Notes under the pieces: model-generated | What the model was told of the DNA's origin: nothing | Database searches by the model: none | Seen by the model: the letters and a program-made list of their open reading frames with translations, nothing else | In this document: positions 45,994 to 55,207 of the stretch, one piece after another | Layout: every line of letters begins with the position of its first letter | How positions within the stretch are numbered: the first letter of the stretch is position 1 | Assembly (NCBI RefSeq): GCF_000315015.1 | Contig: NZ_BAEP01000062.1 | Span: 62,001 to 126,000, forward strand | Direction of reading: 5' to 3' | Length of the DNA stretch: 64,000 bases | From: Paraglaciecola mesophila KMM 241 | GTDB lineage: Bacteria > Pseudomonadota > Gammaproteobacteria > Enterobacterales > Alteromonadaceae | Translations under genes and position numbers: made by a program

Positions 45994-47052
45994 TTAGTGT
46001 ACAAAGGGCTCAAGCCCAGAAAGACGTAGTTTTATTTCATGTTTTGGGATAACCCGCGGGGCAACGTCTTTAACCACGTTAGCAATAGCGGCGATATGCT
46101 CTGGTGTTGAACCGCAACATCCTCCCACAATATTGACGAGGCCTGATTGCGCCCACTCGCGAATATGCTCAGCCATTTCATCGCTTTCAAGATCATACTC
46201 GCCAAATTCATTAGGTAAACCGGCATTGGGGTGAGCGGATACCAAACATTCGGCCACAGCAGATACTTCATCAACATACTGGCGCAACAAATCTGGCCCC
46301 AAAGCACAGTTAAGACCGAACGAGAATGGATTTGTATGGCGCATTGAATAATAGAAAGCTTCTGCGGTTTGCCCAGATAACGTTCGACCTGAGGCGTCAG
46401 TGATCGTGCCTGAAATCATTATTGGTAACGTTTTGCCTAATGATTCAAAAACGGTATCTACGGCAAATAAAGCGGCTTTTGCATTTAACGTATCAAAGAT
46501 AGTTTCCACCATAATTAAATCGGCGCCCCCCTCTATTAAGCCATGCGTCGCTTCTACATACGCTTCAACGAGCTCGTCAAACGTCACATTTCGCTCACCC
46601 GGGTCGTTCACATTAGGTGATATTGATGCCGTGCGACTCGTCGGGCCTAAGACTCCGGCCACAAAACGCGGTTTTTCAGGTGTCAGCGCTGTAAATTTAT
46701 CAGCTGCTTTGCGGGCTAACTTTGCCGATTCTATGTTTATCTCTTTGGCCAATGACTGCATGTTGTAATCTGCCATGGATATGGTGGTGGCGTTAAAGGT
46801 GTTGGTCTCGATGATATCCGCACCTGCGGTTAGGTACGCACAATGAATATCAAAAATAGCGTCAGGCTGGGTAAGCGTTAATAAGTCATTATTGCCTTTT
46901 ACATCACTATGCCAATCAGCGAATCGTTCACCACGATAGTCATCTTCTTGAAAGTCATGCGCTTGGATCATAGTGCCCATTGCGCCATCTAAAACGAGGA
47001 TTCGCGATCGTGCGGCGTCTAGTAGTGCTTGTTCTGAGGTTACCATTGACAC
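45994..47052 (-). CDS. metH: Methionine synthase, homocysteine-binding N-terminal module as separate protein
   Basis: A 352-residue homocysteine S-methyltransferase domain corresponding to E. coli MetH residues 1-350. Landmarks are [12 protein letters not shown], zinc ligands in [10 protein letters not shown] and [10 protein letters not shown], and the end [10 protein letters not shown], where intact MetH continues into the folate module. It binds zinc-activated homocysteine. It lies between metA (32 bases) and the folate/cobalamin part (88 bases), so the three form an operon. The stop is in the interdomain linker and the 88-base gap encodes no linker homologue, so this looks like a true gene split and not a frameshift. 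Confidence 0.94.
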   Translation of the reverse strand: MSMVTSEQALLDAARSRILVLDGAMGTMIQAHDFQEDDYRGERFADWHSDVKGNNDLLTLTQPDAIFDIHCAYLTAGADIIETNTFNATTISMADYNMQSLAKEINIESAKLARKAADKFTALTPEKPRFVAGVLGPTSRTASISPNVNDPGERNVTFDELVEAYVEATHGLIEGGADLIMVETIFDTLNAKAALFAVDTVFESLGKTLPIMISGTITDASGRTLSGQTAEAFYYSMRHTNPFSFGLNCALGPDLLRQYVDEVSAVAECLVSAHPNAGLPNEFGEYDLESDEMAEHIREWAQSGLVNIVGGCCGSTPEHIAAIANVVKDVAPRVIPKHEIKLRLSGLEPFVH

Positions 47053-47084
47053 ATTTTTTCCTTTAAAACTGATAATAAATAGGT

Positions 47085-48011
47085 CTAATCTTTTTTCGAC
47101 AATGATGCCAAATCATAAGGCGTATTCTGATACACGTAATAGTTTAACCAATTGGTAAACAGCAAACTACCGTGAGCGCGCCAAGTGACTAAAGGCGCTT
47201 GTGTTGGGTCATCATCAGGATAGTAATTTTCTGGCATGTTGGGGGTTAATCCCGCTTTTACGTCACGCTTATATTCTTGATCCAAAGAATCAGGATCATA
47301 TTCAGGGTGTCCCGTAACGAAGACCAATCGTTTGTCGTCTGAGGCTACTATATAAGCCCCCGTCTTTTCTGAACTAGCTAACACACTAAGCCCTTCAACC
47401 GACTCGTAGTCTGCTACGCTTATTTCACCATAACGCGAATGAGGGGCGTGAAATACGGGGTCAAAGCCGCGCATTAGTTCGTTGTGTTCATCCTTAACTT
47501 GATGAGCAAATATGCCACTGAGCTTTTCATCACGCAATCTGCGGTTTTTACCGTGAAAGTGATACAAGGCTGCATGTGCAGCCCAGCATGAAAATAATGT
47601 GGATTGCACATGACGCTGAGCCCATTCCAGCACCACTTTCATTTTTTGCCAATATTTTACGTCGTCATAATCCAACAATGCCAAAGGCGCGCCAGTCACA
47701 ATCAATCCGTCGTATTGCTTATCCGCCACATCGTCAAAGTTTTGGTAGAACGCTTTCATATGAGATTCAGGGGTGTTCTTTGGCGCTTGATTGTCGATGC
47801 GTATCAAGTCCACATTGATTTGTAGCGGCGTATTCGATAAAAGGCGCAAGAACTGCACTTCTGTTTCCATCTTGTTAGGCATTAAATTCAAGATACCGAC
47901 TTCCAACGGACGAATGTCCTGCATGGCAGCACGATCGGTATCCATCACAAAAATATTCTCACTATTTAGAATGCTTTGTGCAGGCAATTCAGTAGGAATT
48001 CGAATAGGCAT
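47085..48011 (-). CDS. metA: Homoserine O-succinyltransferase
   Basis: A 308-residue MetA (E. coli 309). It has the catalytic Cys142 ([15 protein letters not shown]), His235 and Glu237 (TGHPEYD) of the triad-like site, and a full-length N terminus [11 protein letters not shown]. It activates homoserine in the first step of methionine synthesis. A TTGGAG lies six bases before the ATG. The tandem MetJ operator overlapping its -35 indicates methionine repression. Confidence 0.97.
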   Translation of the reverse strand: MPIRIPTELPAQSILNSENIFVMDTDRAAMQDIRPLEVGILNLMPNKMETEVQFLRLLSNTPLQINVDLIRIDNQAPKNTPESHMKAFYQNFDDVADKQYDGLIVTGAPLALLDYDDVKYWQKMKVVLEWAQRHVQSTLFSCWAAHAALYHFHGKNRRLRDEKLSGIFAHQVKDEHNELMRGFDPVFHAPHSRYGEISVADYESVEGLSVLASSEKTGAYIVASDDKRLVFVTGHPEYDPDSLDQEYKRDVKAGLTPNMPENYYPDDDPTQAPLVTWRAHGSLLFTNWLNYYVYQNTPYDLASLSKKD

Positions 48012-48041
48012 AGTGGCTCCAAGATGTGTTTAGATAGGTTA

Positions 48042-48070
48042 AATCTGGAGCAAAACACCGTAAATGTCAA
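48042..48070 (-). promoter_or_regulatory. Sigma-70 promoter of metA-metH
   Basis: A perfect -35 TTGACA is at 48065-48070 on the minus strand; the -10 about 17 bases on is weak (CAGATT). The -35 overlaps the left edge of the MetJ boxes, so bound MetJ would block RNA polymerase. Confidence 0.5.
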
Positions 48071-48099
48071 CATCTTTACGTCTAGACGTCTAAACGTAA
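48068..48099. promoter_or_regulatory. Tandem MetJ operator (met boxes)
   Basis: Adjacent octamers TTACGTCT (48076), AGACGTCT (48084, perfect consensus) and AAACGTAA (48092) are on the 8-bp repeat of the met box AGACGTCT, with a fourth weaker box at 48068. The operator lies about 60 bases upstream of metA. MetJ with S-adenosylmethionine binds cooperatively to such arrays. Confidence 0.85.
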
Positions 48100-48231
48100 A
48101 AACTGCTTAAGCTCGAAAGTGCATCACTAGTTGCTCTTGTGTTCATCATTACAAGATTTAATGGTACAGGCATGCTGGGTAGCGAAATAATTAAATCGTT
48201 GGATTAAGCGGCTTAGAAGAGAATAAAGGTA

Positions 48232-48315
48232 GAAAAAAGCAAGTTAACGCTAGGCAAAAACCGAACGCTTTAACTTAGGAGTTATCAGCTATGAGCACCT
48301 GCAGGGTAACTTGCT
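48232..48315 (-). terminator. Structured 3' element with long-range stem and U tract
   Basis: On the minus strand AGCAAGTTA (48315-48307) pairs perfectly with TAACTTGCT (48246-48238), and the second arm is followed by six U residues (48237-48232). The 60-base loop can form inner hairpins (for example AAGTTA/TAACTT and GCTCATAGC). It follows the DUF2802 stop by ten bases. It is probably the terminator of the flagellar/chemotaxis operon, but the shape is much larger than a normal one and a 3'-derived small RNA is possible. Confidence 0.55.
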
Positions 48316-48325
48316 CAACTGAATT

Positions 48326-48730
48326 TTAGCGTTTGTGTAGATTGTAGATTAGTTCAGCTTCGGCTTTTGGCATATCACATTCGTGCATCAAATCTTCAAC
48401 TGAGTAACCACTGGCTACCAATTTAGCCGCTTGTTGGTACAAGCGACTTTGGGGATCCTGACTGGCGAGTTGCTCTTGTTGGCTAGCGGTTTGTCTTACC
48501 GTAGCGACGAGTGCTTTTATCTTGTCCCCCATGCCAATGCTGCCCACACGCACTTCTTGCAACTCTTGTTGGTTAGCAAGCAAATGCTCTTGTAACTCGC
48601 TCAACGATTCTTGTTGCCGATCATTCTGACGCTGCAATAAGGCAATACGTTTCGCCAAAACGGCGAAAGCGCCAATAAATAATAAAATGGCGAGCACGAT
48701 AACCACGTAAATCAGATGGCTTATTTCCAC
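48326..48730 (-). CDS. DUF2802 single-pass membrane coiled-coil protein of chemotaxis operon
   Basis: A 134-residue protein. One N-terminal membrane helix (about 7-29, VVIVLAILLFIGAFAVLA) is followed by a coiled coil (LQRQNDRQQESLSELQEHLLANQQELQEV) and a C-terminal helical domain with LYQQAAKLVASGYSVEDLMHECDMPKAEAELI. This is the DUF2802 family, regularly encoded after cheW in polar flagellates such as Pseudomonas and Vibrio. Function unknown. Confidence 0.88.
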   Translation of the reverse strand: MEISHLIYVVIVLAILLFIGAFAVLAKRIALLQRQNDRQQESLSELQEHLLANQQELQEVRVGSIGMGDKIKALVATVRQTASQQEQLASQDPQSRLYQQAAKLVASGYSVEDLMHECDMPKAEAELIYNLHKR

Positions 48731-48766
48731 AATTGCGTCCAGATCAGTTAATAACGAAACAGAGCA

Positions 48767-49261
48767 TTAAATATTAGTTAACTCTTCCCACTCTTCATCA
48801 CTTAAGAGTTTATTCAGATCGACTAAAATAAGTAACTCACCTTCTCGATTGCTCACACCTTGAATGAATTTGGCACTTTCTTCCGTACCTACATTAGGTG
48901 CGCTATCTATTTCTGATGAACGCAAATAAACGACTTCTGCAACGCTGTCTACCAAAATGCCGACTACTTGCTCGTCAGACTCAATAATGACGATACGTGT
49001 ATTGTCTGTTAAATCTGTTGGGGCCAAGCCAAAGCGAGCACGAGTATCAATAACCGTTACAACATTACCTCGTAAGTTGATGATACCCAATACGTAATCG
49101 GGAGCACCAGGTACAGGGGCAATCTCGGTGTGACGTAATACTTCTTGAACCTGCATAACATTGATGCCATAGGTTTCTTCCCCTAGCTTATATGTTACCC
49201 ACTGCAAGACTTCATCGTTTCGATCAGATGGTACGTTATTTGATGTTCTTTCATCATTCAT
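48767..49261 (-). CDS. cheW: Chemotaxis coupling protein CheW
   Basis: A 164-residue CheW: LQWVTYKLGEETYGINVMQVQEVLRHTEIAPVPGAPDYVLGIINLRGNVVTVIDTRARFGL is the typical coupling fold. It links chemoreceptors to CheA. It lies 23 bases after parP. Confidence 0.95.
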   Translation of the reverse strand: MNDERTSNNVPSDRNDEVLQWVTYKLGEETYGINVMQVQEVLRHTEIAPVPGAPDYVLGIINLRGNVVTVIDTRARFGLAPTDLTDNTRIVIIESDEQVVGILVDSVAEVVYLRSSEIDSAPNVGTEESAKFIQGVSNREGELLILVDLNKLLSDEEWEELTNI

Positions 49262-49284
49262 TTTTAATACTCCAGCAGCAATTG

Positions 49285-50148
49285 CTAGTTGTCTTTACTA
49301 TTCATACCTTGCTGCAAAAGTGAAATTAACTGCTTCACGTTTACCAAGGCACACATCTTTTTCTTTACCATACCGCTAAGCCAGATACGCTTTCCGTCAA
49401 ACTTGCGCCATTTGACATCTTCAGGTTGTAAGGTGATCGTGTCAATAATACGCTCACACGCCAACCCCCAACCACTGCTATCTAGCATGATAAGATATTG
49501 ATTTTTAGCTGAATCCGCCAGCTTTTCATTACATTTGTCCGGCATAACCCACATTGCAGTGTCGACGACTTTCATTTTTTCATCACGATGAAGCATCACG
49601 CCTTTAAACCAGTTCGGTTTGCCAAAAATAGGCGTAACATCAGTTAACTGGTGGATCCCGCCAAGCTCGGTGAGTGGCAGTGCGAGAGACAACCCGGCCA
49701 CCTCGAATATAAGTGCCTGAAATGCTTCATGATAAATACCTGTATCTTCAGCTTCAGGGGGAGTCGCGTCTTGACTTTGCTTACTAACGGCATCCTCATT
49801 ATCAATCGTGCTTACCGGCACGCTCTCGTGTTGCTCATAGCTGTGAAGTTTGGCGTCCTTGAGACTATGTTCAAATGCTTTATCCCTTGCAGGTTGCTCG
49901 TCAATACGTTTAGCAAGCACGTTATCGCTGTCAATTTTTGCAGGCTCAAGCACAACCTCACTGGAGACTGAGTTAGTAAGTTCTGTATGCAACACTGAGG
50001 CGGAGTCGAGTAACTTACTGACATGCTGTAGCGACGCATCTTGCTCAATCTCTTCGGTGAGTGGCGCATCCTGCTCGATATCTTCGGTAAGTAAGGATGA
50101 CAGATACTCTTCCATTACGCTTTTTTTGCCTGGCGTTTTAGCACTCAT
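49285..50148 (-). CDS. parP: ParP, CheW-domain array-localisation protein
   Basis: A 287-residue protein. The first 140 residues are acidic and low-complexity; the C-terminal half is a CheW-like domain (FEVAGLSLALPLTELGGIHQLTDVTPIFGKPNWFKGVMLHRDEKMKVVDT, RIIDTITLQPEDVKWR). In Vibrio, ParP joins ParC to the chemoreceptor array by its C-terminal AIF domain and binds the LID region of CheA. It overlaps parC by four bases. The N-terminal length is variable in the family. Confidence 0.88.
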   Translation of the reverse strand: MSAKTPGKKSVMEEYLSSLLTEDIEQDAPLTEEIEQDASLQHVSKLLDSASVLHTELTNSVSSEVVLEPAKIDSDNVLAKRIDEQPARDKAFEHSLKDAKLHSYEQHESVPVSTIDNEDAVSKQSQDATPPEAEDTGIYHEAFQALIFEVAGLSLALPLTELGGIHQLTDVTPIFGKPNWFKGVMLHRDEKMKVVDTAMWVMPDKCNEKLADSAKNQYLIMLDSSGWGLACERIIDTITLQPEDVKWRKFDGKRIWLSGMVKKKMCALVNVKQLISLLQQGMNSKDN

Positions 50149-50924
50149 TTCGCAGCCTCTAACAAACGTAAATGACGCAACAAACTTGTGTACGCTACCA
50201 CGCCTCGTGCTTTAGGCGCATGGATTGATGGCAAGGCGTGGTTTGAACTGGCATCTCTAAACTTAGTATCGATAGGAATTAAGCCCTGCCAAACGGTATC
50301 ACCATGGGTTTCCCGCAATGTGTGATAGGCGCCTATTGCCGCTTTCACGCGTTTATCAAACATGGTCGGCACTATGGTATAGCGAAACTCTTTACGTAAT
50401 GACTGCTGCATAATGTTCAACGAGCCAAGCATGCGTTCTAACCCTTTAAGCGCTAGAAATTCGGTTTGAACAGGAATAATCACTCTGGTAGATGCAGCCA
50501 ACGCATTGACCATCAGTACACCTAACACAGGCGGGCAATCAATTAACGCGTACTCAAACTCATCTTCGATCAACCCTAGCGCTTTTTTAAGGGTTAATCC
50601 CATACCACTTTGATTACCTAGCTTGCGATCCAATGTGGCTAGCGCCATGCTTGCAGGCAAGATGAACAGCGAGTCAAGTTTAGTCGGGCATAAGCAATCT
50701 AAAACAGCGTCTTTGTCTAAAGGCCCTTCGTGAATAAATATATCGTATAAACTGCGTGATAACTCGTCAGAGTCAATACCAAAATAGTAACTTAAGGACG
50801 CATGGGGATCGGTATCGATCAGGACTACCTTCGCTCCACGCTGCGCGAGCAAACCACCTAGGGTGACTGTTGTCGTAGTTTTACCGACGCCCCCTTTTTG
50901 GTTTGCTACTGTCCATACTTTCAC
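50145..50924 (-). CDS. parC: ParC, ParA-like polar localisation ATPase
   Basis: A 259-residue ParA/Soj family ATPase. The deviant Walker A KGGVGKTT is at residues 10-17, and Asp in VVLIDTDPHASLSYYFG and DCPPVLGVLMVNAL complete the site. Located between cheB and parP in the flagellar/chemotaxis cluster, it is ParC, which places the chemotaxis array at the pole, not a plasmid-partition ATPase. No parB or parS is seen. Confidence 0.92.
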   Translation of the reverse strand: MKVWTVANQKGGVGKTTTTVTLGGLLAQRGAKVVLIDTDPHASLSYYFGIDSDELSRSLYDIFIHEGPLDKDAVLDCLCPTKLDSLFILPASMALATLDRKLGNQSGMGLTLKKALGLIEDEFEYALIDCPPVLGVLMVNALAASTRVIIPVQTEFLALKGLERMLGSLNIMQQSLRKEFRYTIVPTMFDKRVKAAIGAYHTLRETHGDTVWQGLIPIDTKFRDASSNHALPSIHAPKARGVVAYTSLLRHLRLLEAAK

Positions 50925-50991
50925 GATAAATACCTTCAGTCGTCTGCTGTTTTTTTAACTCTCTCTCAAAAGTGTCAAAATACGTCAGTTT

Positions 50992-52131
50992 TTACGCCAT
51001 CTCTTTTAAAATATGGCTTTCAAACGCATCTATAGAAAACTCTTTTTCAGCGAGACCTGCATTCATTACAGCTTGTGGCATGCCGTATACTACTGAGCTT
51101 AGCTCATCCTGCACCCAAATTTTTGCACCTTTACTTTTTAGCTTGCCGGCGCCGAGTTTTCCGTCAGAGCCCATCCCTGTGAGTATGACCCCTAAGACAT
51201 CGCCGTGATAAACATGCGCAATTGACGAAAACGTAATATCGACGCAGGGCTTATACAATATATCGGCACTGTCTGGTGCATCATAAATTCGAAAAGAAAC
51301 ACGTTGACTGTCGCCCTGAACGGTCATTTGACGGCCGCCAGGCGCTAAATACGCTACGCCTGCTTTGACTTCTTCACCGTTTATCGCTTCTTTTACCGTC
51401 AATTGCGACAACTGATTCAACCGCTCTGCAAATGCCTTGGTAAAGGAGCCCGGCATGTGTTGCACAATAAATATGGGATAAGGAAAATCCCTTGGGATCG
51501 CAGTCAGTACTTTTTGCAAGGCAACCGGCCCACCTGTGGACGTCCCAATCGCTAAGCAGCGATACTTTTTACCCGATGGAATACCACTTGATGAAGAATG
51601 ATAAAGAGGTGTTCCAAACGGAACACTACTGGTCTTTTGCACTGAGTGTTTAGCAGGATTTCGACTAACCGGCTTATTAAACAAAATCGCTTTAGGGGGG
51701 GCCACACGCGTAGAAGCGGGTCGCAGTCCGTGTTCTTTTCTGCACAAGCTTTTGACGCGAGATTGTAAAAGCGCAACTGCATCTTGACGATTTGCTGCGA
51801 TGTCTTCAAACTTCTTGGGTAAAAAGTCCATTGCTCCTGCGTCCAGTGCATCCAAGGTGGCTTTAGCACCTTGAAGTGTCAAAGAAGAAAACATAATGAT
51901 GGGGACGGGTTTACGAGCCATTATTTTTTTGACGGCCGTGATCCCGTCCATGATAGGCATTTCCACGTCCATGGTGACTACATCAGGATTAAGCGTAGCG
52001 ACCATTTCAATTGCTTCTTGGCCATTTTTGGCCTCACCTATGACTTGCAAACTAGGGTCTTGCTCTAGAATTTCTTTAACACGGCGCCTAAAAAAAATCG
52101 AATCATCAACAACTAATATCTTGTATGCCAT
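50992..52131 (-). CDS. cheB: Chemotaxis methylesterase/deamidase CheB
   Basis: A 379-residue CheB: N-terminal receiver (phosphorylated Asp55 in DVVTMDVEMPIMDG), a linker of about 70 residues, and a C-terminal methylesterase with the catalytic Ser (AIGTSTGGP), His (VQHMPGSF) and Asp (LTGMGSDG). It demethylates chemoreceptors in adaptation. No cheR is in the window; it is usually elsewhere in polar flagellates. Confidence 0.96.
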   Translation of the reverse strand: MAYKILVVDDSIFFRRRVKEILEQDPSLQVIGEAKNGQEAIEMVATLNPDVVTMDVEMPIMDGITAVKKIMARKPVPIIMFSSLTLQGAKATLDALDAGAMDFLPKKFEDIAANRQDAVALLQSRVKSLCRKEHGLRPASTRVAPPKAILFNKPVSRNPAKHSVQKTSSVPFGTPLYHSSSSGIPSGKKYRCLAIGTSTGGPVALQKVLTAIPRDFPYPIFIVQHMPGSFTKAFAERLNQLSQLTVKEAINGEEVKAGVAYLAPGGRQMTVQGDSQRVSFRIYDAPDSADILYKPCVDITFSSIAHVYHGDVLGVILTGMGSDGKLGAGKLKSKGAKIWVQDELSSVVYGMPQAVMNAGLAEKEFSIDAFESHILKEMA

Positions 52132-52155
52132 GTGTATTTTGTGAAAACCTCGTGT

Positions 52156-54420
52156 TTAACGCGCTTGTCGAATGGCATCGGCTTTTTTCTTAGCATAATG
52201 CTTTAGTAGGCCTGGTACATCTAGGATCAACGCAATCCCACCATCGCTGGTAATCGTTGCGCCAGCCATACCTGGGGTGCCTTGTAACAATTCATCTAAT
52301 GGCTTAATCACCACTTCTTCTTGACCGATGAGCGCATCAACAACAAAACCGAGTTGCTGGGTACCAATTTGCACGACAACAACATGTCCCTTGGAGCGAT
52401 CTAGCGGGATTGGCTTAGCATTTTTGCGTACTAACCACTCGCGTAAATAGAATAATGGGATCGCTTTGGAACGAACGATTTTTGTTAATTGGCCATCAAC
52501 TGTATTGGTTTTACTCATATCCATGTTGATAATTTCGTTTACCGAGCCTAATGGCAATGCGAAGGTTTGATCGCCAACTACTATCATTAGAGTCGGTAAT
52601 ATAGCCAAAGTCAGTGGCACTTTAATTTCTAGCGTGGTGCCTTTGCCCAGCACAGAATCAATCTTGACCGTACCATTTAGCTGGTTGATTTTGGTTTTCA
52701 CCACGTCCATGCCAACGCCACGGCCTGACACTTCAGATATTTCAGTTTTCGTAGAGAAGCCTGGAGCGAAAATTAAATTAAATGCTTCTTCATCTGTCAT
52801 TCTAGCCGCGGCATCAGCATCTAATACGCCTCGAGAAATCGCTATTTCTTTAAGCTTATCAGGATCCATACCTTTACCGTCATCGACTATGCTCAGCAAG
52901 ATATGATCACCTTCTTGAGATGCTGATAGCTTTACCGTCCCCAAAGATGGCTTACCCGCAGCAATACGATCCGCTGGCATTTCTATGCCATGATCCACTG
53001 AGTTTCTCACTAAATGCACCAAAGGATCGGCAAGGGCTTCTACTAAGTTTTTATCTAAATCTGTTTCTTCGCCTTCAAGCTCAAGGGTAATTTCTTTTTT
53101 CAAGGTGCGCGCTAAGTCACGTACTACTCGAGGAAAACGCCCAAACACTTTTTTGATAGGCTGCATCCGCGTTTTCATCACGGCGCCTTGCAAGTCGCCG
53201 GTGACCACATCTAAATTCGCAATTGCTTTGGACATGCTTTCGTCGTTGACGGTTAAGCCTAGGCTAAGCAACCTGTTACGTACTAACACCAACTCACCTA
53301 CCATATTCATGATTTGGTCTAAGCGCTTGGTATCCACTCTAACCGTCGTTTCCGGCTGTGGTGCTGTGGGACGCTTTTCCTCGCGCTTAGAAACAGGAGC
53401 TTTTTCCTGCACCGCAGGGCTTTTGGCAGGTATATTGGCTTGGCTAGGTGCAATACTGGACGTACTTGGCTTAGTGTCGTTACTTTTCTCTGTGGCTTTT
53501 TCGCTTGCGGATTGCGACGACGTGTTATCAGACACTGCCGACTTTACTGGGGTATTTGGCGCTTTACTTACTTCCCCGTTAGCTTCTTTTTTAGCAGCAG
53601 GCCCTTGCCCTTTGCCATGGAGCTGATCGAGTAACGCTTCGAATTCATCATCACTGATATCATCTGAGTCAGAATCTGCACTCACTACGGGCGCGTTTGT
53701 CGATTCAATGGGAGCGTCTTGGGAGCCGCCAAACTGGCCTTCTCCATGAAGCTGATCGAGTAACGCTTCAAACTCATCGTCACTGATATCGTCATCATCA
53801 CTACTATTATCAGCGCCACTAGAAGATTCAGTGGGTTGTGGCGGCATATTCGATGACGATTGCGGTGCTCCGCTAACGGGATTACCTTCACCATGAAGTT
53901 CATCAAGTAAGGCCTCAAACTCGGATTCGTCAAAGTCATCCGAATTTGTTTTAGGCTGAGATGTCGCTTCACTTGGCGCCTCAACTATCGGAGTTTCGAC
54001 AGCTGGAGCCGCAGTAACTTTGTCTTGCGTTTCAGGTTTACTCAGGCGATGCAATGTATCTAATAACGATTGCTCTGCTGCTACCAGTGGTTTGTTTGAT
54101 TTTACATCTTCAAACATGGCGACGACTTCGTCGGTTGCTTGAAGAATAATATCCATTAACTCTGGCGTTAATGAACGTTGGCCATTACGCATGACATCAA
54201 ATACGTTTTCAGCGCCGTGACAGATATCGACTAATTCGGTTAACGAAAGAAAGCCCGCGCCACCTTTAACCGTGTGGTAGCCTCTGAAAATCGCATTCAG
54301 TAAATCCGAATCTTGCGGATTATTTTCCAACTCAACCAGCTGTTCTTGAAGCTGTTCGAGTATTTCACCCGCTTCTACTAAAAAATCCTGAAGGATCTCC
54401 TCGTCAACATCAAACCCCAT
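52156..54420 (-). CDS. cheA: Chemotaxis histidine kinase CheA with triplicated LID-like motif
   Basis: A 754-residue CheA. Hpt domain with phosphorylated His49 (GYHTVKGGAGF), a long acidic linker (about 130-370), dimerisation and kinase domains (N box LVHLVRNSVDHGIE, G1 DDGKGMD, G2 GRGVGMDVV) and a C-terminal CheW-like domain. The P2 CheY-binding domain of E. coli is replaced by three copies of DDEFEALLDQLHG-type motif at residues about 161-179, 208-228 and 251-271. In Vibrio the ParP-binding LID of CheA contains a similar acidic motif. It lies 12 bases after cheZ. Confidence 0.95.
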   Translation of the reverse strand: MGFDVDEEILQDFLVEAGEILEQLQEQLVELENNPQDSDLLNAIFRGYHTVKGGAGFLSLTELVDICHGAENVFDVMRNGQRSLTPELMDIILQATDEVVAMFEDVKSNKPLVAAEQSLLDTLHRLSKPETQDKVTAAPAVETPIVEAPSEATSQPKTNSDDFDESEFEALLDELHGEGNPVSGAPQSSSNMPPQPTESSSGADNSSDDDDISDDEFEALLDQLHGEGQFGGSQDAPIESTNAPVVSADSDSDDISDDEFEALLDQLHGKGQGPAAKKEANGEVSKAPNTPVKSAVSDNTSSQSASEKATEKSNDTKPSTSSIAPSQANIPAKSPAVQEKAPVSKREEKRPTAPQPETTVRVDTKRLDQIMNMVGELVLVRNRLLSLGLTVNDESMSKAIANLDVVTGDLQGAVMKTRMQPIKKVFGRFPRVVRDLARTLKKEITLELEGEETDLDKNLVEALADPLVHLVRNSVDHGIEMPADRIAAGKPSLGTVKLSASQEGDHILLSIVDDGKGMDPDKLKEIAISRGVLDADAAARMTDEEAFNLIFAPGFSTKTEISEVSGRGVGMDVVKTKINQLNGTVKIDSVLGKGTTLEIKVPLTLAILPTLMIVVGDQTFALPLGSVNEIINMDMSKTNTVDGQLTKIVRSKAIPLFYLREWLVRKNAKPIPLDRSKGHVVVVQIGTQQLGFVVDALIGQEEVVIKPLDELLQGTPGMAGATITSDGGIALILDVPGLLKHYAKKKADAIRQAR
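53608..53940 (-). repeat. Three coding repeats in the CheA linker
   Basis: Segments 53884-53940, 53737-53799 and 53608-53670 encode SEFEALLDELHGEG, DEFEALLDQLHGEG and DEFEALLDQLHGKG. The last two are nearly identical at protein level and close in DNA, so they probably arose by recent duplication. Confidence 0.85.
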
Positions 54421-54432
54421 ATTGTAACGCCT

Positions 54433-55176
54433 CTAAAATCCTAAACTTGAGAGTAAATCATCAACATCATCTTGATTAGATGCGACGTCATCACGGTTAG
54501 CTGCATCGAGAATTGGGCCTTCCGCTTTAACACTATCGGCTTGTTTATCAGATATATGAGGAATTTCCGCTGACTCTGCTCCACCGAACATAGTTAACAT
54601 ATGAACAAGGCTGTCTTCTACTTCTTTAACTAGTTCAATGACCCGGCGAATAATTTGCCCTGTGATGTCCTGATAGCCTTGAGCTAGTAGCATCTCAGTT
54701 AATAATGCGTTTAATTTTCCCGACTCGTCCTTCCCCTCTTCTAAAAACGTGTCGAGGCGTCTGCATAGGGCATTGAATTCGCCCAGCTCTAACTGACGAT
54801 TAAAAAGCTTCTTCCACTCAGGAATGATCTCGTTCATTTCAGAATTGAGTTTTTCGGCAATGGGCATGCAATCATCAACTAAATCCATCGTGCGATTCGC
54901 GGCTTGCTCGGTGGTTTCAATGACATACGTGAGCCGAGTTTTAGCGTCAGGTATCTCTTCGTTCGCTAAATTAGCAATACGTTCATCTAGTTGAAAGTTA
55001 TTTAAAGAATCATGAAGTTGACGAGTTAACTTACCCACCTCTTCGAACAATTCGACAGAATTTGTGTCATTAACACTATCGAGAAGCTGCTGAGCGGCTT
55101 GATTATTGCCACTTTCAAGTAAAGCGACTAATTGCTTTGCATCTTCTAGCTTCATGGGGGCTGGATGTGAGGTCAT
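54433..55176 (-). CDS. cheZ: CheY-P phosphatase CheZ
   Basis: A 247-residue CheZ. The active Gln lies in LLAQGYQDITGQIIRRVIELV, and the C-terminal tail DDVDDLLSSLGF is the CheY-binding peptide. It dephosphorylates CheY-P at the array. It lies 31 bases after cheY. Confidence 0.95.
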   Translation of the reverse strand: MTSHPAPMKLEDAKQLVALLESGNNQAAQQLLDSVNDTNSVELFEEVGKLTRQLHDSLNNFQLDERIANLANEEIPDAKTRLTYVIETTEQAANRTMDLVDDCMPIAEKLNSEMNEIIPEWKKLFNRQLELGEFNALCRRLDTFLEEGKDESGKLNALLTEMLLAQGYQDITGQIIRRVIELVKEVEDSLVHMLTMFGGAESAEIPHISDKQADSVKAEGPILDAANRDDVASNQDDVDDLLSSLGF

Positions 55177-55207
55177 AAGGCCTTCCTTATCGTTGAGAAA
55201 AGCCTGA

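Larger units (their letters stand above)
48012..48325. other. Intergenic region between metA and the DUF2802 gene
   Basis: A 314-base region with the metA promoter and MetJ operator at one end and the structured 3' element of the chemotaxis operon (48232-48315) at the other. The middle (48110-48230) shows no gene or clear motif. Confidence 0.6.

Noticed and set aside
50145-50924. Chromosome or plasmid partition ParA
   Set aside because: There is no parB or parS nearby, and the neighbours parP, cheW, cheA and cheB show it is the chemotaxis ParC.
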